From Oscillospiraceae bacterium (GTDB lineage Bacteria; Bacillota_A; Clostridia; Oscillospirales; Oscillospiraceae): a DNA stretch of 30,067 nt. Shown piece by piece: positions 8,387 to 15,667 of this stretch. The stretch is taken from the NCBI GenBank assembly GCA_017537045.1, contig JAFYLN010000127.1, forward strand, positions 1-30,067, in the 5' to 3' direction. The number at the start of each line of letters is the position of its first letter. Positions within the stretch are counted from its first letter, which is position 1. Position numbers and translations under genes: made by a program. The notes beneath the pieces were generated by a model. It was not told where the DNA came from. It saw only the letters and a program-made list of their open reading frames with translations, and did no database searches.

Positions 8387-9256
8387 TTAGCCTTCGCTGG
8401 TGGGAACCTTACCGTCGGCATCCAGCATGCCCTGATAGTTTTCGCCTGCAGCCAGATTGTTGGCTTCTTCCAGGAACTGGGCGAAAGTACCTTCATCGAT
8501 GCACTTGTTCAGAGCCTCGTTGACATACTTCATCAGGTCGGTGTTACCCTTCTTCACGCCGATGACATTGCCTTCTGCTTCGTAGGGAACCTCGCAAACG
8601 ATCTGCAGATCGGGGTAGTTCTTCTGATAGGAAGCTGCCACATCCCATTCCACATATGCGCCGTCGATCTTTCCGGACAGCAGCTCGGTGATAATGTCGG
8701 TAGCCTTGGTCAGATTGATCACATTGGCATTGGGACTGAACTCAGCGGCCAGATCGATCTGGATGGTGCCGGACTGGGCAGCCAGCGTGTAGTCAGCGCT
8801 GTTGGTGGAGGCCAGATCAGTGAACTTGGAAGCGTTGGCCTTGGTGGTGATGAAAGCCTGCTTGCCTTCATAGTAGGTATCGGAGAAGTCCATAGCCAAC
8901 TCACGCTCGGGCTTGGGGGACAGACCGGCCATAGCCAGATCAGCCTTGCCGTTCTGCATCTCGCCGATGATACCGTTGAAGTCCATGGGAACGACTTCCA
9001 GAGTCAGACCCAGATAATCAGCGATGTACTGAGCCAGAGCCATGTCGAAGCCGGCCAGACTGGGATTGCCCTCAGCATCCAGTGCATAGAACTCATAGGG
9101 AGCATAGTCGGGGGAGGTGATAACGGTCAGGTAACCTTCCTTGACAGTGGTCAGGTTGTAGGTGTTTGCGCCACCGGTGGTTTCAGGTGCGCTGCAAGCA
9201 GCAAACATACAAACGATCATCAGTGCAGCCAGAATGGCAGCAATCATCTTTTTCAT
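8387..9256 (-). CDS. Amino acid ABC transporter substrate-binding lipoprotein
   Basis: A 289-residue extracytoplasmic solute-binding protein of family 3. A lipoprotein signal peptide ends at the lipobox MFAAC, with lipidated Cys21. Family features include the start of domain I (YLTVITSPDYAPYEFY), the GFDMALAQYIADYLGL segment, the MQNGKADLAMAGLSPKPERE segment and the hinge return near GNVIGVKKGN. It delivers a polar amino acid to the permease and ATPase downstream. The start at 9256 is fixed by AAGGAGA upstream and by the signal peptide; a longer frame reading upstream to 9427 would destroy the signal. It has its own consensus-like promoter and heads the three-gene operon. Confidence 0.95.
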   Translation of the reverse strand: MKKMIAAILAALMIVCMFAACSAPETTGGANTYNLTTVKEGYLTVITSPDYAPYEFYALDAEGNPSLAGFDMALAQYIADYLGLTLEVVPMDFNGIIGEMQNGKADLAMAGLSPKPERELAMDFSDTYYEGKQAFITTKANASKFTDLASTNSADYTLAAQSGTIQIDLAAEFSPNANVINLTKATDIITELLSGKIDGAYVEWDVAASYQKNYPDLQIVCEVPYEAEGNVIGVKKGNTDLMKYVNEALNKCIDEGTFAQFLEEANNLAAGENYQGMLDADGKVPTSEG

Positions 9257-9310
9257 AATCAAATTCTCCTTTTCATAGAACCCGTGGTCAGCGGGTGGAT
9301 TGATGAATGA

Positions 9311-9339
9311 ATTATAGCGCGAATAATATTCAACGTCAA
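9311..9339 (-). promoter_or_regulatory. Sigma-A-type promoter for the amino acid ABC operon
   Basis: On the minus strand TTGACG (9334-9339), a 17-bp spacer and TATAAT (9311-9316). The spacer contains GAATAATATTC, a dyad with arms GAATA/TATTC (9321-9331), which could be an operator blocking the promoter. Confidence 0.85.
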
Positions 9340-9480
9340 TTAGATTTACATACAAGCTTGAATATAAAAATGAATTTACTCTCAGCAATTGTGCACAAAA
9401 ACATTCAAAACACGATAAAGTATACAATTATTCAGCGGAAATATGCAAATGAAGATGATGTATATATTCATTAAAATAGT

Positions 9481-9511
9481 GAATATTCAGGAAAATAATG
9501 AAAGAATATTC
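9481..9511. promoter_or_regulatory. Paired GAATATTC palindromes in divergent intergenic region
   Basis: Two identical perfect palindromes GAATATTC lie at 9481-9488 and 9504-9511, 23 bp apart, with a related dyad in the transporter promoter at 9321-9331. The rest of 9257-9645 is AT-rich with no gene. A regulator site is inference. Confidence 0.4.
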
Positions 9512-9572
9512 CACACGGAAAATCCAAACGTTTCCCGGAGGCAGACAAGAATTGACAATTGTGAACAAAATG

Positions 9573-9601
9573 TTGACAGAAATCCACCGGTTGAGTATAA
9601 T
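9573..9601 (+). promoter_or_regulatory. Consensus sigma-A promoter for the acyltransferase gene
   Basis: TTGACA (9573-9578), a 17-bp spacer and TATAAT (9596-9601): a full consensus match, 45 bp before the TTG start. A second TTGACA lies at 9552-9557. Confidence 0.9.
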
Positions 9602-9645
9602 GAACAAATAATATACTGTTAATATACACGGGAGGAAGTGTTCTC

Positions 9646-10941
9646 TTGAAAACAACCATCAAAAAAATGGATTATGAGCAGGTCATGGCGCTGCCCCGTC
9701 CGGCACACCGCCGCCCCACGAAGCCCAGCTTTTTCTGGCAGACCATCGTCCGCGCCATCTGTAATCTTGGCATGGGCGGCTGCAAGCTGGATTACACCGT
9801 TGAGGGCCTTGAAGCGGTCAAGAACGAACCCTGCCTGATCCTGATGAACCATACCTGCTTTGCGGATATGTGCATTGCCTATAAAATATTGTATCCCCGC
9901 CGCTTTAACATCGTCTGTTCCAATGACGGCTTTATCGGCTTCTGGGGCCTCATGGGCTGGGCTATGCGTAAGATCGGCTGCTTCTCCACCCAGAAGTTCG
10001 TCACAGACCTCCATCTGGTGCAGGATATGGAATACTGCTTCAAAAAGCTGAACTCCAGCGTTCTGATGTACCCCGAAGCCGGCTACTCCTTTGATGGCAC
10101 AGCCACACCGCTGCCCCGCAAGATGGGTGTGCTGCTGAAAAAATTCGATGTGCCGGTAATCATGATTGAGACCCGGGAGTTGTTCCTGCGCAATCCGCTT
10201 TATAATGAATTGCAGCTGCGCAAGGATGCCAACGCAAAGGCAAGAGCTTATTTATTATATAGTAAGGAAGATGTCCGCACCAAAACCGTCAAGGAACTCA
10301 GCGACGGAATCGACGAAGCTTTCGGCTTTGACCATTTCAAGTGGCAGAAGGAGCAGAACTTTGAGATCCATGACGGTTTCCGCGCCGATGGCCTGCACCG
10401 CATCCTTTATAAGTGTACCGCCTGCGGCACCGAGGGCAAGATGGAAGGCCGCGGCACGACGCTGACCTGCCACCACTGCGGCAAGCAGCATGAGCTGACT
10501 GTGCTGGGCGGGCTGAGAGCACTGAATGGCGAAACGGCCATTTCCCATATCCCCGATTACTACCGCTGGGAGCGGGAGCAGGTACGTCAGGAGATCATCG
10601 ACGGCACCTATGAGGTCGATACGGATGTGGAAATTGCCATGCAGGTGGATTTCAAGGCCATTTATATGGTAGGGGAGGGGCACCTGACCCACGACCGGAA
10701 CGGTTTCGTGCTGACCGGCTGCGACGGAAAGCTGCACTATACCCAGAAGCCCCAGTCCTGCTACAGTCTGTATGCCGATTACTACTGGTATGAAATTGCG
10801 GACTGTATCTGCATTGGTGATAACGAGGTACACTATTTCCTCTTTCCCAAGAAGGAGGGCGTGTCCGTGGCAAAGATGCGGCTGGCAACCGAGGAGATGT
10901 ATAAGCTCTACAAGGCACGAAAGCTGGTGTCTTCCAGATAA
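9646..10941 (+). CDS. PlsC-like acyltransferase fused to a zinc ribbon
   Basis: A 431-residue protein. The N-terminal half (about 35-220) is a lysophospholipid acyltransferase domain with the catalytic NHTCFAD block (NHX4D, residues 68-74) and MYPEAGYSFDG (about 141-151) in place of the usual PEG-T block. A zinc ribbon follows, with Cys257, Cys260, Cys275 and Cys278. The C-terminal region of about 150 residues (aromatic-rich, ending near LYKARKL) is of unknown fold. The domain family transfers an acyl chain to sn-2 of lysophosphatidate or related lipids at the membrane. The true substrate here is open. The start is a TTG at 9646, with GGGAGGAAG upstream. It is a single gene with its own consensus promoter. 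Confidence 0.85.
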   Translation: MKTTIKKMDYEQVMALPRPAHRRPTKPSFFWQTIVRAICNLGMGGCKLDYTVEGLEAVKNEPCLILMNHTCFADMCIAYKILYPRRFNIVCSNDGFIGFWGLMGWAMRKIGCFSTQKFVTDLHLVQDMEYCFKKLNSSVLMYPEAGYSFDGTATPLPRKMGVLLKKFDVPVIMIETRELFLRNPLYNELQLRKDANAKARAYLLYSKEDVRTKTVKELSDGIDEAFGFDHFKWQKEQNFEIHDGFRADGLHRILYKCTACGTEGKMEGRGTTLTCHHCGKQHELTVLGGLRALNGETAISHIPDYYRWEREQVRQEIIDGTYEVDTDVEIAMQVDFKAIYMVGEGHLTHDRNGFVLTGCDGKLHYTQKPQSCYSLYADYYWYEIADCICIGDNEVHYFLFPKKEGVSVAKMRLATEEMYKLYKARKLVSSR

Positions 10942-10960
10942 GAGCATTCCGGTAAAATCC

Positions 10961-10994
10961 AAAGGGACTGCTGCAGCCGTGCAGCAGTCCCTTT
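10961..10994. repeat. Palindromic hairpin, copy 1
   Basis: AAAGGGACTGCTGC and GCAGCAGTCCCTTT form a 14-bp perfect stem about 20 bp after the acyltransferase stop. An almost identical copy lies at 11170-11203. No T run follows, so it is a weak terminator at best. Confidence 0.8.
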
Positions 10995-11002
10995 GGAGTG
11001 TG

Positions 11003-11077
11003 TCAAAAAAGCCAATGTCATTCCGAGGGAGCGTAGCGACCGCGGGAATCCGTATCTCTAAACATTGGCTTTTTTGA
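11003..11077. repeat. 75-bp palindromic repeat element
   Basis: Perfect 16-bp terminal inverted repeats, TCAAAAAAGCCAATGT and its complement, bracket a TCATTCCGAGG...GGGAATCCGT unit. That unit is a motif I recall as dispersed in many bacterial genomes. The transcript would fold into a long hairpin with U-rich flanks. Confidence 0.75.
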
Positions 11078-11110
11078 TAATTTTCAAATAAAAACGGAAC
11101 TTTTTTGAAG

Positions 11111-11152
11111 AACGGATTGCCACGCCAGTGTGCGCACTGGCTCGCAATGACA
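11111..11152 (-). repeat. Second, inverted copy of the TCATT-CGAG repeat
   Basis: On the minus strand it reads TGTCATTGCGAG, then a 7-bp perfect stem GCCAGTG/CACTGGC (11124-11141), then GGCAATCCGTTC. It is the same layout as the unit at 11017-11053 but inverted, with a different inner stem. Confidence 0.65.
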
Positions 11153-11169
11153 GTTTTTTGACAGTCTGA

Positions 11170-11203
11170 AAAGGGACTGCTGCAGCCGTGCAGCAGTCCC
11201 TTT
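11170..11203. repeat. Palindromic hairpin, copy 2
   Basis: The same stem as 10961-10994 in direct orientation: AAAGGGACTGCTGC with its complement. The two copies flank the two TCATT-CGAG units. Confidence 0.8.
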
Positions 11204-11208
11204 GCCTG

Positions 11209-11284
11209 TGTGGTGGATCCCTGTACGCGGCAGGCGTATAAATGAACGCACTTTGTACAGTCTAAGAAACGGATTTCCACCACA
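11209..11284. repeat. Nested inverted repeat
   Basis: Outer arms TGTGGTGGA/TCCACCACA (11209-11217, 11276-11284) and inner arms CTGTAC/GTACAG (11221-11226, 11255-11260). It is another imperfect palindromic element in this gene-free stretch. Nothing codes convincingly between 10942 and 11562. Confidence 0.6.
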
Positions 11285-11454
11285 GAAAAATAGATTATCA
11301 GAAATGTCCGCGAACCGTGGAGTGACATGACAAAGGACAAATATTCTTTTGGGCAAAATGTTTAGATGGATAAAATAGCGTCGGCAATTTTCTGTGAAAC
11401 TGTACCAAAAATTAAGAAAAAGAGCAAAAAAAATCTTTTTTGCTTATTTATTTA

Positions 11455-11483
11455 TTGATTATTTCTTAAAAAAATGATATAAT
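11455..11483 (+). promoter_or_regulatory. Promoter for the small membrane protein gene
   Basis: TTGATT (11455-11460), a 17-bp spacer and TATAAT (11478-11483), about 80 bp before the ATG at 11563. Confidence 0.75.
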
Positions 11484-11492
11484 CGCATGCAT

Positions 11493-11531
11493 CACAGGGT
11501 CTATGTACAGGAAACACTTGTACACCCTGTG
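11493..11531 (+). other. 5' leader hairpin
   Basis: CACAGGGT (11493-11500) pairs with ACCCTGTG (11524-11531), continued after a four-base bulge by GTACA/TGTAC. It begins about 10 bp after the -10 box, so it would sit at the very 5' end of the mRNA. It could stabilise the transcript or be a regulatory leader. Confidence 0.55.
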
Positions 11532-11562
11532 GATGTATCGGACACTTTTGGACGGTGAATGT

Positions 11563-12096
11563 ATGGCAGCAAGGAAATATGTCTCCGATTACCGGTTGGA
11601 AAAGCATATTTTGCCCAACGGAAAAGTGGAATCGATACCGGTTTATCAGGGCACGTATTTCACCTTTGTGCATTCTGACCAGATTCCCCGCCTGCGGCGG
11701 ACATTGCTGGTCACCTGCGCGGCGGTTTTCGGATTGCTGATCCCCATGCTGCTGGATAACACCCGGCTGGGCAGAACGCTCTATGTGGTGCTGCCTGTGG
11801 TCTGCACACTGGCACCGCTGTACCTGCTTCTGGCTGCTGCCAGAAGGCTTGGCTTTTCGGAGGATCCCTTCACAAGGGAGCACCGGGATAAGACCCAGAA
11901 CCGCATTCAGGGCGCCAGCATGGCGCTGACGGTTTGTCTGGCACTGAGCTGTGCTGGTACTGTGCTCCACTTCGCGCTGCACGGCGTGGCGGCAAATGAG
12001 ATTTTTGCTGCAGCCTGTATGCTGCTCTCGCTGGCTGCGAGCATCCCGCTTCTGAAAATCAGGAAGCTGGCGCTGACAAAGGAAGTCAGCAAATGA
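11563..12096 (+). CDS. Hypothetical four-helix membrane protein
   Basis: A 177-residue protein I do not recognise. A short polar N-terminus (RKYVSDYRLEKHILPNGK, then VYQGTYFTF) precedes four hydrophobic helices near residues 45-64, 72-90, 118-136 and 144-162. The cytoplasmic-looking loop between helices 2 and 3 is charged (EDPFTREHRDKTQNR). The start at 11563 is chosen because it follows the promoter and leader hairpin. An earlier in-frame ATG at 11503 would lie inside that hairpin; the ribosome site (GGTGA) is weak. It lies 57 bp upstream of oppA on the same strand with no strong terminator between, so read-through into the opp operon is possible, which would suggest a link to peptide uptake. 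Confidence 0.75.
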   Translation: MAARKYVSDYRLEKHILPNGKVESIPVYQGTYFTFVHSDQIPRLRRTLLVTCAAVFGLLIPMLLDNTRLGRTLYVVLPVVCTLAPLYLLLAAARRLGFSEDPFTREHRDKTQNRIQGASMALTVCLALSCAGTVLHFALHGVAANEIFAAACMLLSLAASIPLLKIRKLALTKEVSK

Positions 12097-12153
12097 TTGT
12101 ATTTTCTCGGGTAAGCCCACCCGGTAAAATAAAAAATTTTTGGAGGTAAAAAA

Positions 12154-14466
12154 ATGAATAAGAATTTCAAGCAGATTCTGGCTATGCTGCTGGCTCTGGT
12201 TATGGTTCTTGGCATGGCTGCCTGTGGTAATACCGAGCCCGCTCCCACTACCGCCGACGCAACCGAGCCCGCTGCAACTCCCACTGAGCCCGCAGTTGAG
12301 GAACCCGATACCCTGGTTATCGGCACCCAGAACTTCGACGGCAAGTTCTCCCCCTTCTTCTACACCAACGCTTACGAAAACGACGTCCTGTCTCTGGTCA
12401 ATGTTAGCCTGCTGAACACCGACCGTGAAGGCGACGTTGTTCTGAAGGGCATGACTGGTGAAGTTCGTCCCTACAACGGCACTGACTACACCTACGACGG
12501 CATTGCTGACTGCGTCATCACCGAGAACGCTGACGGCACCGTTTACTATGACTTCACTCTGGCTGATGGCATCCTGTTCTCCGACGGCACCGAGATGGAT
12601 ATCGACGACGTTATCTTCTCCATGTACGTCCTGCTGGATCCCACCTACGACGGCACCTCTACTCTGTACTCCCTGCCCATTCAGGGTCTGGATGCATACC
12701 GTTCCGGTATGGATTCCCGTATGAACCTGGTTCTGGCTGCTGGCTCCGAAGGCTATGTTGCCACCGACTACTTCACCGAAGAGCAGTACAATGCTTTCTG
12801 GACTGCTTTCTGGGCTGCCGGTGAAAAGTTCGCACAGGAAATCGTTGACTACTGCGCAGCCGCTGGCTACGCTGCAGGTTCCGAAGACGTTGCTACCGCT
12901 GCTTCCGCATGGGGCTACGCTGGCCTGGCTGCTGATGCTACCGCTGCTGACTTCTTCAAGGCTATCGTTGATAACTTCGGCTATGACCTGTCCGATGACG
13001 GTATCAACTACGAGACTGCTGGCACCAGCATCTCCTCCTACATTGCTAACGAGCTGGGCGACAAGGCTTCCGAGTTCCAGGCTGGTGTCCAGACTGGCGA
13101 ATCCGCTGCCAACGTTGCAGGTATCCAGAAGACCGGTGACAACACCCTGCGTATTGTCCTGACCGAGATCTCCGCTACCGCTATCTACCAGCTGCCTGTT
13201 ACCGTTGTTCCCATGGCTTACTACGGCGAAGAGTCCCTGTATGACTATGACAACAACATGTTCGGCTTCACCAAGGGCGATCTGTCCGACGTTAAGTCTG
13301 TGACTCCCAACCCCGTTGGCGCTGGCCCCTACACCTTCGAGTCCTACGAGAACGGTATCGTTACTCTGGCTGCTAACCCCAACTACTGGAAGGGCTGCCC
13401 CAAGATCGAGTACATCCAGTTCAAGGAAGGCCAGGATGCTGATAAGGTTCCCGGCGTTGTTGCTGGCACCATCGACATCACCGATCCCTCCTACTCCGGC
13501 GAAGTTGCCAAGGCTATTGCTGAGGCTAACGGCGGCGAAGTTTCCGGCGACGTGATCACCACCAACATGGTCGCTAACCTGGGCTACGGCTACACCGGTA
13601 TTGCTTCCAAGAACGTTAAGGTCGGCGACGACGCTGGCTCCGAGGCTTCCAAGAACCTGCGTAAAGCTATTCTGACCGTTCTGGCTGTTTACCGTGATGT
13701 CGCTGTTGACTCCTACTACGGCGAGTTCGCAAACGTCATCAACTACCCCATCTCCGACACCTCCTGGGCAGCACCCCGTGTTACCGATGAGGGCTATCAG
13801 GTTGCATTCTCCGTCGATGTCGATGGCAACCCCATCTACACCGAGGGCATGACTCCTGAAGAGAAGTATGCTGCTGCAAGCAAGGCTGCTCTGGGCTTCT
13901 TCGAGGCTGCTGGCTACACCGTCGTTGACGGCAAGGTCACCGCTGCTCCCGAGGGCGCTTCCATGGTTTACGAAGTTATGGTCGGCGGCGGCGGTATCGG
14001 CGATCACCCCGGCTTCATGTGTCTGACCATGGGCTCCGAGGCTCTGGCTGAGCTGGGCTTCACCCTGACCGTTTCCGATATGGCTAACTTCGCTGAGATG
14101 ACCAACGCTGTCAACTCCGGTACTGCTGAAATGTTCACCATGGCTTGGCAGGCAACTCCCGATCCCGACATGTATCAGATCTACCACTCCGAGGGCGGCT
14201 CCAACGAGAAGTCCTACTGGGTTAAGGACGCTGAGCTGGACAACCTGATCATGATGGCTCGCCAGTCCACCGACAAGACCTACCGTAAGACCCTGTACAA
14301 GGAGTGCCTGGACATCGTTTCTGACTGGGCAGTCGAGCTCCCCCTGTACCAGCGTCAGAACGTCATCATCTTCTCCACCGAGCGTGTCAACATCGACACC
14401 GTCACTCCCGATATCACCACCTTCTGGGGCTGGGCTAACGACATCGAGAAGATGGAGATGAACTAA
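12154..14466 (+). CDS. oppA: Oligopeptide ABC transporter binding lipoprotein
   Basis: A 770-residue solute-binding protein of family 5. The lipoprotein signal ends at MAAC with Cys24, followed by a Pro/Thr/Glu-rich tether to about residue 50. Family features are DGTVYYDFTLADGILFSDGTEM (about 127-148), the NPVGAGPYTFESYENGIVTL strand, NPNYWKGCPKIEYIQF, and the C-terminal LPLYQRQN. It is much longer than usual members (about 500-560). Extra material includes an Ala-rich helical stretch at about 205-325, between the distal part of domain I and the NTLRIVL strand. Codon choice is strongly biased, with no TTA, CTA or TCA across 12154-14187, implying very high expression. The site GGAGG lies before the ATG. 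It heads oppABCDF. Confidence 0.95.
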   Translation: MNKNFKQILAMLLALVMVLGMAACGNTEPAPTTADATEPAATPTEPAVEEPDTLVIGTQNFDGKFSPFFYTNAYENDVLSLVNVSLLNTDREGDVVLKGMTGEVRPYNGTDYTYDGIADCVITENADGTVYYDFTLADGILFSDGTEMDIDDVIFSMYVLLDPTYDGTSTLYSLPIQGLDAYRSGMDSRMNLVLAAGSEGYVATDYFTEEQYNAFWTAFWAAGEKFAQEIVDYCAAAGYAAGSEDVATAASAWGYAGLAADATAADFFKAIVDNFGYDLSDDGINYETAGTSISSYIANELGDKASEFQAGVQTGESAANVAGIQKTGDNTLRIVLTEISATAIYQLPVTVVPMAYYGEESLYDYDNNMFGFTKGDLSDVKSVTPNPVGAGPYTFESYENGIVTLAANPNYWKGCPKIEYIQFKEGQDADKVPGVVAGTIDITDPSYSGEVAKAIAEANGGEVSGDVITTNMVANLGYGYTGIASKNVKVGDDAGSEASKNLRKAILTVLAVYRDVAVDSYYGEFANVINYPISDTSWAAPRVTDEGYQVAFSVDVDGNPIYTEGMTPEEKYAAASKAALGFFEAAGYTVVDGKVTAAPEGASMVYEVMVGGGGIGDHPGFMCLTMGSEALAELGFTLTVSDMANFAEMTNAVNSGTAEMFTMAWQATPDPDMYQIYHSEGGSNEKSYWVKDAELDNLIMMARQSTDKTYRKTLYKECLDIVSDWAVELPLYQRQNVIIFSTERVNIDTVTPDITTFWGWANDIEKMEMN

Positions 14467-14503
14467 TCGTTCATGAAACGGTTAATAAGTACTAAGTAAC
14501 TAT

Positions 14504-14543
14504 GCAGGTTGCCGCGCAGCCCCCGGGCTGCACGGCAATCTGC
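14504..14543 (+). other. oppA-oppB intercistronic hairpin 1
   Basis: GCAGGTTGCCG pairs with CGGCAATCTGC (one internal mismatch region), continued by a perfect GCAGCCC/GGGCTGC stem. It lies 38 bp after the oppA stop. A U-rich tract (GGTTTTCTTTCT) follows, so it may act as a partial terminator that raises oppA over the permease genes. Confidence 0.75.
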
Positions 14544-14553
14544 AACGGTTTTC

Positions 14554-14625
14554 TTTCTGCATATGAGCCAGCCGGTTCCGGCTGCATCAGAGCGGTTGCG
14601 AAACCGGCTGCCTGATATGCAGAAA
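14554..14625 (+). other. oppA-oppB intercistronic hairpin 2
   Basis: TTTCTGCATAT (14554-14564) pairs perfectly with ATATGCAGAAA (14615-14625), extended by a 13-bp inner arm with two mismatches (14565-14577 with 14602-14614). The inner left arm can instead form a local hairpin AGCCGG-TT-CCGGCT (14569-14582), so two exclusive folds exist. It ends 40 bp before the oppB start. Confidence 0.7.
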
Positions 14626-14665
14626 TGGGATGAAACCCACCAAAAATATACAATGGAGGGATACT

Positions 14666-15652
14666 ATGCGAAAGTATGTCGCAAAACGACTGGGAATCTC
14701 TGTTATTATTCTGCTGTTCGTGATCTTTATTATCTATGTTCTGATGCGCTGCATGCCTGCTTCCTACGTCGAGACTATGGCAATCCAGCTCTCTCAGGCA
14801 CCCGGCTCCAAGCCTTACGAGGAATGGGTCGCACAGCTCAATGCCCAGTATGGCCTTGATGTGAATATTGTTCAGGGCTACTTCATTCAGCTCAAGAATA
14901 TCTTCACCCTGAATTTCGGCGATAGCTGGAAGTACACCGTGCCTGTTCTGGACAAGTTCAACGATGTTATCTGGCTGTCCTTCATTGTCGGTGCCATCGC
15001 CCTGTTCTTCGAGCTGATTATTGCCATCCCCTTGGGTATCATTGCTGCAACCAAGCAGTACTCCAAGACAGACTACACCATTACCGCATTGGCTCTGATG
15101 GGTATTTCCCTGCCCACCTTCTTCTTTGCAACGCTGCTGAAGCTGGTGTTCTCCGTCAAGCTTGGCTGGTTTGACCTGTTCGGCCTTGTCAGCCGTGACC
15201 ATCAGACCATGACCGAGTGGGGTCAGTTCCTGGACAAGGCGCACCATCTGGTGCTGCCCATCATCACACTGGTGGTCATTTCCATCGGTTCTCTGATGCG
15301 TTACACCCGTACCAATATGCTGGAAGTTCTGAATGCCGACTATATCCGTACCGCCCGTGCAAAGGGTCTGGACGAGAGAAAAGTCGTCTATCACCATGCT
15401 TTCCGCAACACCCTGATCCCCCTGGTCACCATCGTCGGCGGCAGCCTCCCCAGCCTGTTCTCCGGCGCTCTGATCACGGAAACCCTGTATGCAATCCCCG
15501 GTATCGGTTATACTTCCTACCAGGCGATGATCGCAGGCGATATTCCGTTCTCCATGTTCTACCTGACCTTTATGGCAGTGCTGACCCTGCTGGGCAATCT
15601 GATTTCCGACGTGCTCTACGGTGTGGTTGACCCCCGTGTCCGTCTTGGTTAA
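14666..15652 (+). CDS. oppB: Oligopeptide ABC transporter permease OppB
   Basis: A 328-residue inner-membrane permease of the DppB/OppB type, with six hydrophobic segments. The EAA-loop is seen at ADYIRTARAKGLDERKVVYHHAFRNTLIP, and the last helices contain GALITETLYAIPGIGY. It forms the translocation pore with OppC. The start at 14666 is fixed by GGAGGG five bases upstream and by the typical MRKYVAKRL opening; an upstream in-frame ATG would add 12 residues before that site. It is separated from oppA by 199 bp holding two RNA hairpins, and from oppC by 15 bp. Confidence 0.95.
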   Translation: MRKYVAKRLGISVIILLFVIFIIYVLMRCMPASYVETMAIQLSQAPGSKPYEEWVAQLNAQYGLDVNIVQGYFIQLKNIFTLNFGDSWKYTVPVLDKFNDVIWLSFIVGAIALFFELIIAIPLGIIAATKQYSKTDYTITALALMGISLPTFFFATLLKLVFSVKLGWFDLFGLVSRDHQTMTEWGQFLDKAHHLVLPIITLVVISIGSLMRYTRTNMLEVLNADYIRTARAKGLDERKVVYHHAFRNTLIPLVTIVGGSLPSLFSGALITETLYAIPGIGYTSYQAMIAGDIPFSMFYLTFMAVLTLLGNLISDVLYGVVDPRVRLG

Positions 15653-15667
15653 GAAAGGAGCGTTACT

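Noticed and set aside
11452..14187. A 911-codon open frame on the minus strand opposite oppA
   Set aside because: It is codon-aligned with oppA and stays open only because oppA avoids TTA, CTA and TCA. No ribosome site or recognisable domain; composition is the mirror of the biased sense codons.
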